A stretch of DNA of 59,498 bases from Caldilineaceae bacterium (GTDB lineage: Bacteria > Chloroflexota > Anaerolineae > Caldilineales > Caldilineaceae). The notes under the pieces are model-generated. The model made no database searches, had not been told where the DNA came from, and saw only the letters and a list, made by a program, of their open reading frames with translations. Below, piece after piece: positions 9,066-15,980 of the stretch. The stretch is from assembly GCA_019637645.1 (NCBI GenBank), contig JAHBVH010000054.1:1-59498 (forward strand), given 5' to 3'. The position numbers and the translations under genes were made by a program. Each line of letters opens with the position of its first letter. The first letter of the stretch is position 1.

Positions 9066-9093
9066 ACCGGACAGGTTTTTTAACCTGTCCGGT
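9066..9093. repeat. Perfect 12-bp palindrome between binding protein and permease genes
   Basis: ACCGGACAGGTT and AACCTGTCCGGT flank a TTTT loop. It is in the 154-bp gap between the sugar-binding protein gene and the propeller-MalF gene, both on the minus strand. It belongs to the dispersed palindrome family. Its position, just after the binding protein in the mRNA, would suit differential expression or 3' stabilisation of that message. Confidence 0.75.
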
Positions 9094-9135
9094 CTTCGGT
9101 GACAGACCAACCGTGATACGTGAGTCCTATCCGTA

Positions 9136-10863
9136 TCAGTACGGGCCTGCAGCGACCCAACCTGGTGGCCGTTTCTCGGGATTGTCGAGATCTGCGGGGG
9201 TGAGATTCAAGAAGGTCAGGAGATCGTCAAAATGTGTCTCCAACAATGCTTGGTATTGGGTGGAAAACTCTTCGGCGCTGATCTCGCCATTGTAGAATTT
9301 CTGTACCAAAATGGTCCATTCACGCACGGTTGGTTCATATTTGAAGAAGCCACGCGCCACCGCGTCGCCCGGCGCACCCGGCTTTTCATAGTTCCCAATA
9401 AAATTGGTATTGGCAAAGACGGATTGCCATTCTTCTGGGAGCGTCACCCCTTTGATCAAGGGGGGGCCACTAATGCCGCCTTGCAGGTTGCCAGGATCGA
9501 GCTTATTCTCCAAGTAGATGCTCATGCCTTGGGGGCTGGTCCAGAACATGATGAAATCGACTTCCAGGTCATTCTGCGCGCGATCCTTTTGGGGGATAGC
9601 CAAGGAACCCGATGTCAACTCATTGGCGCGCGCACTTCCCTGTGCACAAGGACTTTGTAGATTGGGGAAGGAGAAGGTGCCATAGTCGAAGAGGGTCGCG
9701 GCTTGGGCTTCTACGGCGTTGTTACCCCCATAGACGCCTTCGGAGAGGGATTTAATATCTTTGGGGAAGCTGGTAAAGAAGCCGCCGCTGACCATCCACA
9801 TGGCGGCCTTTTGGGTGAGGAAAAGCGGGTAGGCATCGCTGATCCCAGTCCAACCATCGGGGACAAAGCCATTTTCGGTTTTGAAGACCCGCCCAATCTC
9901 TTCCATCATTTCAATCGTACAGGTGGTGTCAAAGCGGATGTCGCCATCGCGCAGGGCGGCTAAATGGCGGGCAATGTTGGTCGAGACGCGATCCGGATCA
10001 TCATTGCGCGGGTCGCTGGGATCATAGCGCCACTGATCATCGATCCCCTCGCGGAAACACCAATCCCCTGGCTGGCAGCGGATTAAATTTAGATCATCGC
10101 GATGATATTGATCCATGGCCGAGCGCAGCAGCCAAGGCATCCGGCCCCCCGTCCAGATCTTTTCCGTCGTCGCTTCCATGGCAATCGGAATGACGCCCGA
10201 CGCCTTTAGCTTTTCTGACCACTCGACCAATTGATCCCAGGTCGGCTGTTGGGGAATGTCGGTGATCCCTGCCGCGGCAAAGAGCGCTTTGTTATAGACC
10301 CAGAAGGTCTGCACCGACATGTAGGGCATGGTGTACATCTCACCGGTGTTCGGATCGCGCACCAAGTTGAGCGCCCAATCCTCAAAGCTACTTTCCCAGA
10401 CTTCGCCCGTATATGGATTGACCTGGTTGAGGTAGGGCGCCCAGTTGAGCAACCGTCCCTCTTGCGCCAGATCACGCAGATGGGGTGATTCAATGATCGA
10501 GACGCGGGGTGTTTCTGAAGCAAATTGCGTGCGGATCCATTGGAGATAGGCATCCCCACTGTCGGTCGGCTTGAGCTCGATCAACACTTTTACCGCGGGG
10601 TGAAGCTGCATATAAGCATCCGCCAGCGCTTGATAGGTTTGTACATCATTCGAGGCAATGCTAATGACAATTTCGCCCGATAACGCTTGGGTCGTTTCCT
10701 CGACTGCCTCGATTTCAACCACGTCGTCAGCGGCGGTCGTGGGGGGTTCGGCAAGGGTCGTCGCTGGCGGAGGGGGGCTTGCGGCTGGCGCACAAGCCGC
10801 AAGCAGCATCGCAAAGATAAGCGTTAGGGCAACGGCTAACGCCCGGTAATTTTGCTTGGTCAC
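9136..10863 (-). CDS. Sugar ABC transporter substrate-binding lipoprotein
   Basis: 575 residues. The N-terminus (MTKQNYRALAVAL...) is a lipoprotein signal peptide ending in the lipobox LLAAC, followed by a Pro/Ala/Thr-rich linker. The mature part has features of extracellular solute-binding family 1, including EIVISIASNDVQTYQALADAY, KYEPT near the C-terminus and many aromatic residues. It captures a carbohydrate outside the membrane and delivers it to the permeases encoded downstream (propeller-MalF and MalG). It is larger than the typical 400-450 residues, as is common for this group in Chloroflexota. It is the first gene of the operon. The 463-bp region upstream holds a dyad at 10917-10934 and the divergent rplU promoter. 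Confidence 0.92.
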   Translation of the reverse strand: MTKQNYRALAVALTLIFAMLLAACAPAASPPPPATTLAEPPTTAADDVVEIEAVEETTQALSGEIVISIASNDVQTYQALADAYMQLHPAVKVLIELKPTDSGDAYLQWIRTQFASETPRVSIIESPHLRDLAQEGRLLNWAPYLNQVNPYTGEVWESSFEDWALNLVRDPNTGEMYTMPYMSVQTFWVYNKALFAAAGITDIPQQPTWDQLVEWSEKLKASGVIPIAMEATTEKIWTGGRMPWLLRSAMDQYHRDDLNLIRCQPGDWCFREGIDDQWRYDPSDPRNDDPDRVSTNIARHLAALRDGDIRFDTTCTIEMMEEIGRVFKTENGFVPDGWTGISDAYPLFLTQKAAMWMVSGGFFTSFPKDIKSLSEGVYGGNNAVEAQAATLFDYGTFSFPNLQSPCAQGSARANELTSGSLAIPQKDRAQNDLEVDFIMFWTSPQGMSIYLENKLDPGNLQGGISGPPLIKGVTLPEEWQSVFANTNFIGNYEKPGAPGDAVARGFFKYEPTVREWTILVQKFYNGEISAEEFSTQYQALLETHFDDLLTFLNLTPADLDNPEKRPPGWVAAGPY

Positions 10864-10916
10864 GATATCCTCTTATTCCTGATCAGCTAGCTAGGGTAAG
10901 TTACTATAATGGGAAG

Positions 10917-10934
10917 TTGGTAGTATGATACCAA
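10917..10934. promoter_or_regulatory. Operator-like dyad upstream of the sugar operon
   Basis: TTGGTA-N6-TACCAA is a perfect inverted repeat 54 bp upstream of the binding-protein start. On the minus strand a weak promoter can be drawn through it (TTGGTA, 17 bp, CATTAT), so a bound regulator would overlap the -35. LacI/GntR-type sugar regulators bind sites of this kind. No regulator gene is in the window. Confidence 0.4.
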
Positions 10935-11059
10935 TTTCTAGCCAACCTTAGCAAGCGGGGGTGATGGGTGAGGTCTCAGCGCGGTCACGAATGGGTAACA
11001 AAGTGGTTGGGGGCTTTTGTCGGTGAGGGCTAGCCATGGAGCCCCCACGTTTCTAAAAT

Positions 11060-11088
11060 TTGACGAAAATTCAACATTCGTCTATACT
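11060..11088 (+). promoter_or_regulatory. Promoter of the rplU-rpmA-rpmE operon
   Basis: TTGACG at 11060-11065, 17 bp, TATACT at 11083-11088. The transcript would carry a leader of about 230 nt before rplU. The interval 10935-11326 contains no convincing ORF. Confidence 0.72.
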
Positions 11089-11209
11089 TACCGGTTGTGG
11101 GTAATTTACCTTCGTGATCCGATATGGCCCGCATTTTTCTGGTGTGGAGACCCGTAAAAGATTACAGACAATAAGGTATGATTTGATTTAGGATTTGCGC
11201 TTAACCCTG

Positions 11210-11244
11210 ACACTTGGCTCCTTGCTGAACAAGGGCCTTGGTGT
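11210..11244 (+). promoter_or_regulatory. Hairpin in the rplU leader
   Basis: In the long leader CCTTG and CAAGG form a stem around CTGAA. It is extended by GGC/GCC and ACAC/GTGT with small internal mismatches. L21 operons in some bacteria have autoregulatory leaders; whether this is one is not shown by sequence alone. Confidence 0.35.
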
Positions 11245-11326
11245 AGAGTGCAAAGCCGCTCCAAAGTCTCGATCTTTAGGATTTTAGACCAATACGCAAT
11301 CGAGCGCGGCGTAGAAAGGGCAAAAG

Positions 11327-11788
11327 ATGCACGCAGTTATTCGGACCGGTGGGAAACAATATTATGTAGCCGCCGGTGACATCCTGGAAGTTGACAAGCT
11401 AGACGGTACCGTCGGCGACAGTATTACCTTGGGGGACGTGTTGTTATTGGCCGGCGCTGGCGATGTGACGGTTGGGCAGCCAACGATCGCTGGCGCTACT
11501 GTAACGGCCAAAATTACCGGACAACATCGTGGCCAGAAGATTCGTGTCTTCCGTTACCGGCCCAAAAAGCGGATTCGCGTTCGCAAGGGGCATCGGCAAT
11601 ATCTGACACGGCTTCACATCCAGAGCATTCGCCTGGCTGACGGCACGGAATACCAGATCCCGACACCAGCCACAACCGTCGTTAAAGCAGCACCCGTGGC
11701 TGAGACACCCGTAGTTGAAGCACCAGCTGTTGAGGAAGCACCCGTTGTCGAATCGACAGCGACGGCAGAAGCAGAAAATAAGGAGTAG
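11327..11788 (+). CDS. rplU: 50S ribosomal protein L21 with C-terminal extension
   Basis: 153 residues. The first ~103 match L21 closely (MHAVIRTGGKQYYV start, KITGQHRGQKIRVFRYRPKK and the RKGHRQYLTRLHI core), a large-subunit protein that binds 23S rRNA. The last ~50 residues are an added low-complexity tail rich in Ala, Val, Pro and Glu (repeats like PVVEAPAVEEAPVV), so the protein is about half as long again as the usual ~103 residues. It is the first gene of rplU-rpmA-rpmE, with 6 bp between it and rpmA. Expression is probably from the promoter at 11060-11088 through a long leader. Confidence 0.97.
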   Translation: MHAVIRTGGKQYYVAAGDILEVDKLDGTVGDSITLGDVLLLAGAGDVTVGQPTIAGATVTAKITGQHRGQKIRVFRYRPKKRIRVRKGHRQYLTRLHIQSIRLADGTEYQIPTPATTVVKAAPVAETPVVEAPAVEEAPVVESTATAEAENKE

Positions 11789-11794
11789 AAACTA

Positions 11795-12070
11795 ATGGCG
11801 CATAAAAAAGGTGGCGGCTCTAGCCGAAATGGTCGTGATTCCAATTCACAACGCTTGGGTGTAAAGCGCTTTGGTGGTCAAAAGGTGCTGGCTGGCAATA
11901 TCTTGGTTCGCCAACACGGCACCAAGTTCTATCCAGGCGAAAATGTTGGCATTGGACGAGATAATACGCTGTTTGCCACCAGTGATGGTGTGGTTACCTT
12001 TGAATGGACACGCGGTAAGCGCAAACAGATTAGTGTGTACCCAGAACAGGTGAATGGACATGAAGGCTGA
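11795..12070 (+). CDS. rpmA: 50S ribosomal protein L27
   Basis: 91 residues, normal length. It begins [19 protein letters not shown], the very conserved L27 N-terminus that reaches the peptidyl transferase centre, followed by [11 protein letters not shown] and [20 protein letters not shown]. There is no N-terminal extension of the kind cleaved in Firmicutes, so the mature N-terminus is probably direct. The stop codon overlaps the start of rpmE, suggesting translational coupling. Confidence 0.98.
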   Translation: MAHKKGGGSSRNGRDSNSQRLGVKRFGGQKVLAGNILVRQHGTKFYPGENVGIGRDNTLFATSDGVVTFEWTRGKRKQISVYPEQVNGHEG

Positions 12071-12401
12071 TATCCATCCTCAATATTACCCGACGGCACG
12101 TATCATTTGCTCCTGTGGCAATTCTTGGCTCACAGGCAGCACGGTGCCCGAAATTCGCACTGATGTGTGCAGTGCCTGTCATCCGTATTATACAGGTGAG
12201 CAGCGCATTGTGGATACTGCCGGTCAGGTTGAGCGCTTCATGAAACGCTTGGAACGCCGTCAAACCGATGCGGCCCGTCGCGAAATTGAACTGCGCGCCC
12301 GCCGGGAAGCCGACGAAGCGGCCCGCAAGGCGCGTGCCCGTGGCGATAACCCCGACACCGCCGCCGCCGAAGTGTTGGCGAAATACGACTTACAGGCGTA
12401 A
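12060..12401 (+). CDS. rpmE: 50S ribosomal protein L31, zinc-binding type, with C-terminal helix
   Basis: 113 residues from ATG 12060; an in-frame ATG at 12054 is an alternative. It overlaps the rpmA stop in a different frame. The zinc ligands of C+ type L31 are present in CSCGN and CSACHP. L31 is normally ~65-75 residues and ends soon after [23 protein letters not shown]. Here a further ~45 residues form a charged Arg/Glu/Ala helix ([14 protein letters not shown]) and an acidic end. Zinc-binding L31 is the form used when zinc is plentiful. It is the last gene of the ribosomal operon and is followed by a strong hairpin. Confidence 0.95.
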   Translation: MKADIHPQYYPTARIICSCGNSWLTGSTVPEIRTDVCSACHPYYTGEQRIVDTAGQVERFMKRLERRQTDAARREIELRARREADEAARKARARGDNPDTAAAEVLAKYDLQA

Positions 12402-12446
12402 GTTAGCAGATGCTACAGACCACAGGGTCTGTTGGGTAATAAGGCT

Positions 12447-12489
12447 CAATAAATAAGGCAGAGGAAATCAACCTCTGCCTTATTTATTG
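12447..12489 (+). terminator. Terminator hairpin after the rplU-rpmA-rpmE operon
   Basis: CAATAAATAAGGCAGAGG and its perfect reverse complement form an 18-bp stem around AAATCAA. AT-rich ends flank a GC-rich centre. It starts 45 bp after the rpmE stop and 97 bp before tdk. Confidence 0.75.
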
Positions 12490-12586
12490 AAGCGTCCATT
12501 GATTGGCTGCGCCGACAGTCGGTTTCAGCCTAGCTGGGCCAACAATTAATTTCAACAATTAGTTGTTCATCCGGGCGGAGGTCAGT

Positions 12587-13174
12587 ATGCTCCATGAGCG
12601 CGGCAGTGGCTCCATTGAACTCGTCTGCGGTTCCATGTTCAGTGGCAAGACGGAAGAATTATTGCGGCGGATTCGGCGGGCCGAGATTGCGCGGCGGCGG
12701 CTGCAAATCTTCAAGCCGTTGATCGATGAACGCTATGGGTTGCAACGGGTTGCTTCCCATAATGGCGTGGCGCGCGAAGATGTCATTGTGGTGGCCGATG
12801 CCGCGTCGATCCTACCTCGATTGGAGGCCACGACCGAAGTCGTGGCGATTGATGAGATCCAATTCTTTGACTGGTCGATTGCCGATATTTGCTCCAAATT
12901 GGCGGATGACGGGCGACGGGTCATTGCCGCTGGATTAGACCAGGACTTTCGGGGCGAGCCCTTTGGCCCGATGCCGCTGCTGATGGCCTTGGCCGAGCGC
13001 GTGGATAAACTCCAGGCTATCTGTGTTTGTTGTGGGGCAGCGGCCAGCCGGACCCAACGGTTGATCGATGGGCGTCCGGCGCGCTACGATGACCCTGTGA
13101 TCCTCGTGGGCGGCAGTGAAAGCTATGAAGCCCGTTGCCGCCAATGTCACGAAGTGCCGGGCAAGCCGGGCTAA
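12587..13174 (+). CDS. tdk: Thymidine kinase (type II)
   Basis: 195 residues. It phosphorylates thymidine with ATP in the salvage pathway. The P-loop is in [14 protein letters not shown], the Asp-rich lasso region in [12 protein letters not shown], and the zinc-binding cysteines in [13 protein letters not shown] and CRQCHE. A TTG at 12563 gives a longer frame, but GGCGGAGGT sits just before the ATG at 12587, so that start is preferred. The gene stands alone between the ribosomal terminator and the deacetylase-fold gene, 27 bp upstream of the latter. Confidence 0.96.
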   Translation: MLHERGSGSIELVCGSMFSGKTEELLRRIRRAEIARRRLQIFKPLIDERYGLQRVASHNGVAREDVIVVADAASILPRLEATTEVVAIDEIQFFDWSIADICSKLADDGRRVIAAGLDQDFRGEPFGPMPLLMALAERVDKLQAICVCCGAAASRTQRLIDGRPARYDDPVILVGGSESYEARCRQCHEVPGKPG

Positions 13175-13201
13175 GCCATTACCCAACCCATTCTCCAACC
13201 C

Positions 13202-14116
13202 ATGGTACCTATTGTTTACCACCCTGATTATGTGGCCCCTCTGCCGCCTGGGCATCGTTTCCCCATGGCTAAATTTGGCAAGGTCTATGAGTGGCTGGTG
13301 CGCGATGGAATTGCGAGCCTTGATCAGTTTCACCTGCCCGAGCGCGCACCCTTGGCTTGGTTACACCTCGCCCACGCCCCCGCCTATGTCACTGCCTATT
13401 GTGAGGGAACTCTAGATGAACGGGCCATGCGCCGGATCGGCTTTCCGTGGACACCAGCATTAGTGAATCGTACATGTACCGCGGTGGGCGGTACGATCTT
13501 GACCGCCCAATTGGCGTTGCAAGTTGGCTTGGCCTGTAGCACCGCGGGCGGGACCCATCACGCTTTCTACGATTTTGGCTCTGGCTTTTGCATCTTTAAT
13601 GACCTTGCCATTGCTGCCCGCCTGCTCCTGCAGCAAGGCCAAGCGCAGCGGGTATTGATCATTGATCTGGATGTCCACCAAGGCGATGGTACAGCGGCCC
13701 TGCTGCAAGCTGATCCCAATATCTTCACCTTCTCCATGCACTGCGGTGATAACTTTCCCTTTCGCAAACAACAAAGCGACCTCGATGTGGAACTCCCCGT
13801 GGGGACTGCCGACGCCGCCTACCTACAGACGTTGGCGTCCATCCTGCCTGATCTGCTAAGCCAAGTAGCCCCTGATTTTATTTTCTATGACGCGGGGGTC
13901 GATCCTCATGTGGAAGATATGCTAGGGAAGCTTGCGCTCACCTCGGAAGGGCTCTATCAGCGCGACTATTACGTCCTTGATCAGTGCCTACGCCAGCGGA
14001 TTCCCGTGGCAACGGTCATTGGTGGCGGTTATCAGCGCGATATTGACCGGCTGGCGCGCCGCCATTGCACCGTACACCGGGCCGCGCGTGATCTCTTTGA
14101 ACAGCACCGCCTCTAA
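13202..14116 (+). CDS. Histone-deacetylase-superfamily protein (acetoin/amide deacetylase fold)
   Basis: 304 residues, cytoplasmic. The superfamily signature is complete: GGTHHAFYDFGSGFCIFND (His-His dyad and the DFGSGFCIFNDLAIAA stretch), the zinc ligands Asp and His in DLDVHQGDGT, the substrate Gly/Asp region YDAGVDPHVEDMLG, and GGGY near the end. Members remove acetyl groups from lysines, polyamines or small amides. The short, bacterial form is most like the AcuC/HDAC-like group of Chloroflexota and cyanobacteria, and the substrate is not predictable. It is 27 bp from tdk and in the same direction, so the pair may form a unit. Confidence 0.93.
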   Translation: MVPIVYHPDYVAPLPPGHRFPMAKFGKVYEWLVRDGIASLDQFHLPERAPLAWLHLAHAPAYVTAYCEGTLDERAMRRIGFPWTPALVNRTCTAVGGTILTAQLALQVGLACSTAGGTHHAFYDFGSGFCIFNDLAIAARLLLQQGQAQRVLIIDLDVHQGDGTAALLQADPNIFTFSMHCGDNFPFRKQQSDLDVELPVGTADAAYLQTLASILPDLLSQVAPDFIFYDAGVDPHVEDMLGKLALTSEGLYQRDYYVLDQCLRQRIPVATVIGGGYQRDIDRLARRHCTVHRAARDLFEQHRL

Positions 14117-14198
14117 CTCTCGCTCCAGACCCGGGCGACTGCTCGGCCAAACGGTTATCGCTCGTGGCGAATAACTAGAGTTTATCCTAGAGACAGGG

Positions 14199-14282
14199 TA
14201 TAATCAAGTCGCTTGCTTGCGGCGAAGGCGCTGGTATGGATAAAACGCGCGGTGCGCGTACAAGCTTTGCTACCGCGTGTTT
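14199..14282 (+). promoter_or_regulatory. Putative glyA promoter -10 and leader hairpin
   Basis: A perfect TATAAT at 14199-14204 has no good -35 at 17 bp (TAGAGT), so it is only a candidate. The leader that follows contains AAACGCGCGGT (14243-14253) facing ACCGCGTGTTT (14272-14282), an 11-bp stem with one G-U pair. No glycine riboswitch motif was recognised. Confidence 0.4.
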
Positions 14283-14375
14283 CTGATGATAAATAATCAG
14301 TTCGGTTGGGTTGCCAAGCTGGTAGCTGTACCAACTGGACTGTAATCGAGTCACTGGATTTAGTAAAGGAGATGG

Positions 14376-15695
14376 ATGGTTATGTCGGATCGGGTGTTTG
14401 AGCTAGTGGCACAGGAAGAAGTGCGCCAACGGGAGATGATTGGCCTTATTCCTTCGGAAAATCACTTTTCACCCCAGGTGGCGCAGGTACTTTCTTCCTG
14501 CCTTTCGAGCAAATATGCGGAAGGCTACCCAGGGCGTCGCTATTATGAAGGTAATCAGATCGTCGATGAAATTGAAAACCTGGCGATCGACCGGCTGAAG
14601 ACGCTCTTTAATGTGCCTTTTGTGAATGTGCAGGCCCATTCTGGCTCACCTGCCAATAGTGTGATCCAATTTGCAACCCTCGAGCCGGGCGACACCTTGA
14701 TGGGTTTGCAACTGGGGGCCGGCGGTCACTTAACCCACGGTCATCCGAACGTGACCTTTTCTGGGCGCTATTTTAACTCGGTTCAGTATGGCTTGGATGC
14801 CCATGCCCGCATCGATTTTGATCAGATGTTGGCGCTCGCCAAGGAACATAAGCCTAAAGCCATCATTGCTGGCACGACCTCGTATCCCTTTACGCTCGAT
14901 TTTGCTCGCTTTCGCGCAGTAGCCGACGCGGTTGGTGCTTGGCTAATTGCCGATATTTCGCACATCACCGCCTTAGTCTTGGCTGGCGAACATCCTTCAC
15001 CTGTCCCCTATGCCGACGTGATCATGTCCACCACCCATAAAACCTTCCGCGGTCCCCGCGGCGCGATGATCTTGGTGACCGAACAGGGCTTGGCGCGGGA
15101 CAGCAAAATTGGGAACAAGATCAATGCTGCGGTGATTCCCGGCTTGCAGGGTGGCCCCCATAATGCCACAGTGGCGGGGATTGCCATTGCCGCTGCCGAA
15201 GCGATGGCCCCTTCCTTTCAGGAGTATGCACGCCAGATCCGTAAAAATGCCGATGCCTTGGCGGCTTCGCTCCAAGGCAATGGGCTAAAACTGGTTGGCG
15301 ATGGGACAGAAAACCATCTGATGGTGGTAGACTTTACGCCCTTTAGCGATGGCTTGGGGACCCAAGTGGCCTTTGCCTTGGATGTCGCCGGGATTTACGC
15401 CAATCGCAATGCCATCCCCAACGAACCTTCGTCGCCCTTCTATCCCTCTGGCTTGCGGGTTGGGACGCCAATGGTGACCACCCGTGGGATGAAAGAAGCG
15501 GAAATGACCCAAATCGGCCAGTGGATTGCGGCCGTCACCGAGCATGTTAAAACGGCCACACTCCCAACCGAGACCAAGGCGCGTACCGCCTTCCTCAAGC
15601 AGTTTAAAGAGCAGGCCGTAGCTGATTCTGAATTGTTGCAGATGCGCGCCGCGGTGAAAGCGCTCGCGACCCAGTTCCCCCTCTTTGCTGAGTAA
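14376..15695 (+). CDS. glyA: Serine hydroxymethyltransferase
   Basis: 439 residues, the usual length. A PLP enzyme that interconverts serine and glycine with tetrahydrofolate and is the main source of one-carbon units. Visible features are IPSENHFS at the N-terminus, SKYAEGYPGRRYYEGNQ, the HSGSPAN pocket and the PLP lysine in STTHKTFRGPRGA. AAAGGAGA at 14365-14372 is 4 nt from this ATG and 10 nt from an in-frame ATG at 14382, so either could be used. The gene is free-standing with a 259-bp leader region upstream and a large hairpin at 15710-15777 after the stop. Confidence 0.97.
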   Translation: MVMSDRVFELVAQEEVRQREMIGLIPSENHFSPQVAQVLSSCLSSKYAEGYPGRRYYEGNQIVDEIENLAIDRLKTLFNVPFVNVQAHSGSPANSVIQFATLEPGDTLMGLQLGAGGHLTHGHPNVTFSGRYFNSVQYGLDAHARIDFDQMLALAKEHKPKAIIAGTTSYPFTLDFARFRAVADAVGAWLIADISHITALVLAGEHPSPVPYADVIMSTTHKTFRGPRGAMILVTEQGLARDSKIGNKINAAVIPGLQGGPHNATVAGIAIAAAEAMAPSFQEYARQIRKNADALAASLQGNGLKLVGDGTENHLMVVDFTPFSDGLGTQVAFALDVAGIYANRNAIPNEPSSPFYPSGLRVGTPMVTTRGMKEAEMTQIGQWIAAVTEHVKTATLPTETKARTAFLKQFKEQAVADSELLQMRAAVKALATQFPLFAE

Positions 15696-15709
15696 GCAAA
15701 AACGCAAAA

Positions 15710-15777
15710 ATCCGGATTGATTCATCATCCTTGTTCCCCCGGGGGATCAGGCCCAAGGATGATGAATCAATCCGGAT
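15710..15777 (+). terminator. Large inverted repeat after glyA, probable terminator
   Basis: A perfect 24-bp stem (15710-15733 with 15754-15777) around a 20-nt loop that contains CCCCCGGGGG. It begins 14 bp after the glyA stop. There is no clear T-tract. The rest of the 284-bp gap up to 15922 shows no ORF. Confidence 0.6.
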
Positions 15778-15921
15778 CGTACTGTGGTGTTTAGTACCCT
15801 ACAAGTTGGATGTAGGCAATTTACTGCTAAACGAGGCACAGTATTGCGGGGGGAAATACGCGTTCATACTGTCCACCGTTGGATAGGCTGTTGGCGCATT
15901 CCCACATAGTTTACCAGCCCA

Positions 15922-15980
15922 TCGTTCAGAGAACGTTCAAAAATCATTCATTGCCCTGTAAAAAGTTCACGAATCGTTCA
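15922..15980 (+). promoter_or_regulatory. 11-bp-periodic heptamer direct repeats in front of the SARP-type regulator
   Basis: Heptamers of the form (T/A)C(G/A)TTCA occur at 15922, 15933, 15944 and 15974, with AAGTTCA at 15963. The spacing is 11 bp within each group (7 bp plus 4 bp), with 19 bp between the third and the fourth. SARP regulators such as AfsR/ActII-ORF4 bind heptameric direct repeats at just this spacing on one face of the helix. The last repeat runs into the ATG at 15980. Confidence 0.55.

Noticed and set aside
14117..14375. Glycine riboswitch before glyA
   Set aside because: The conserved glycine aptamer core was not found; only a simple hairpin and a -10 element are seen.
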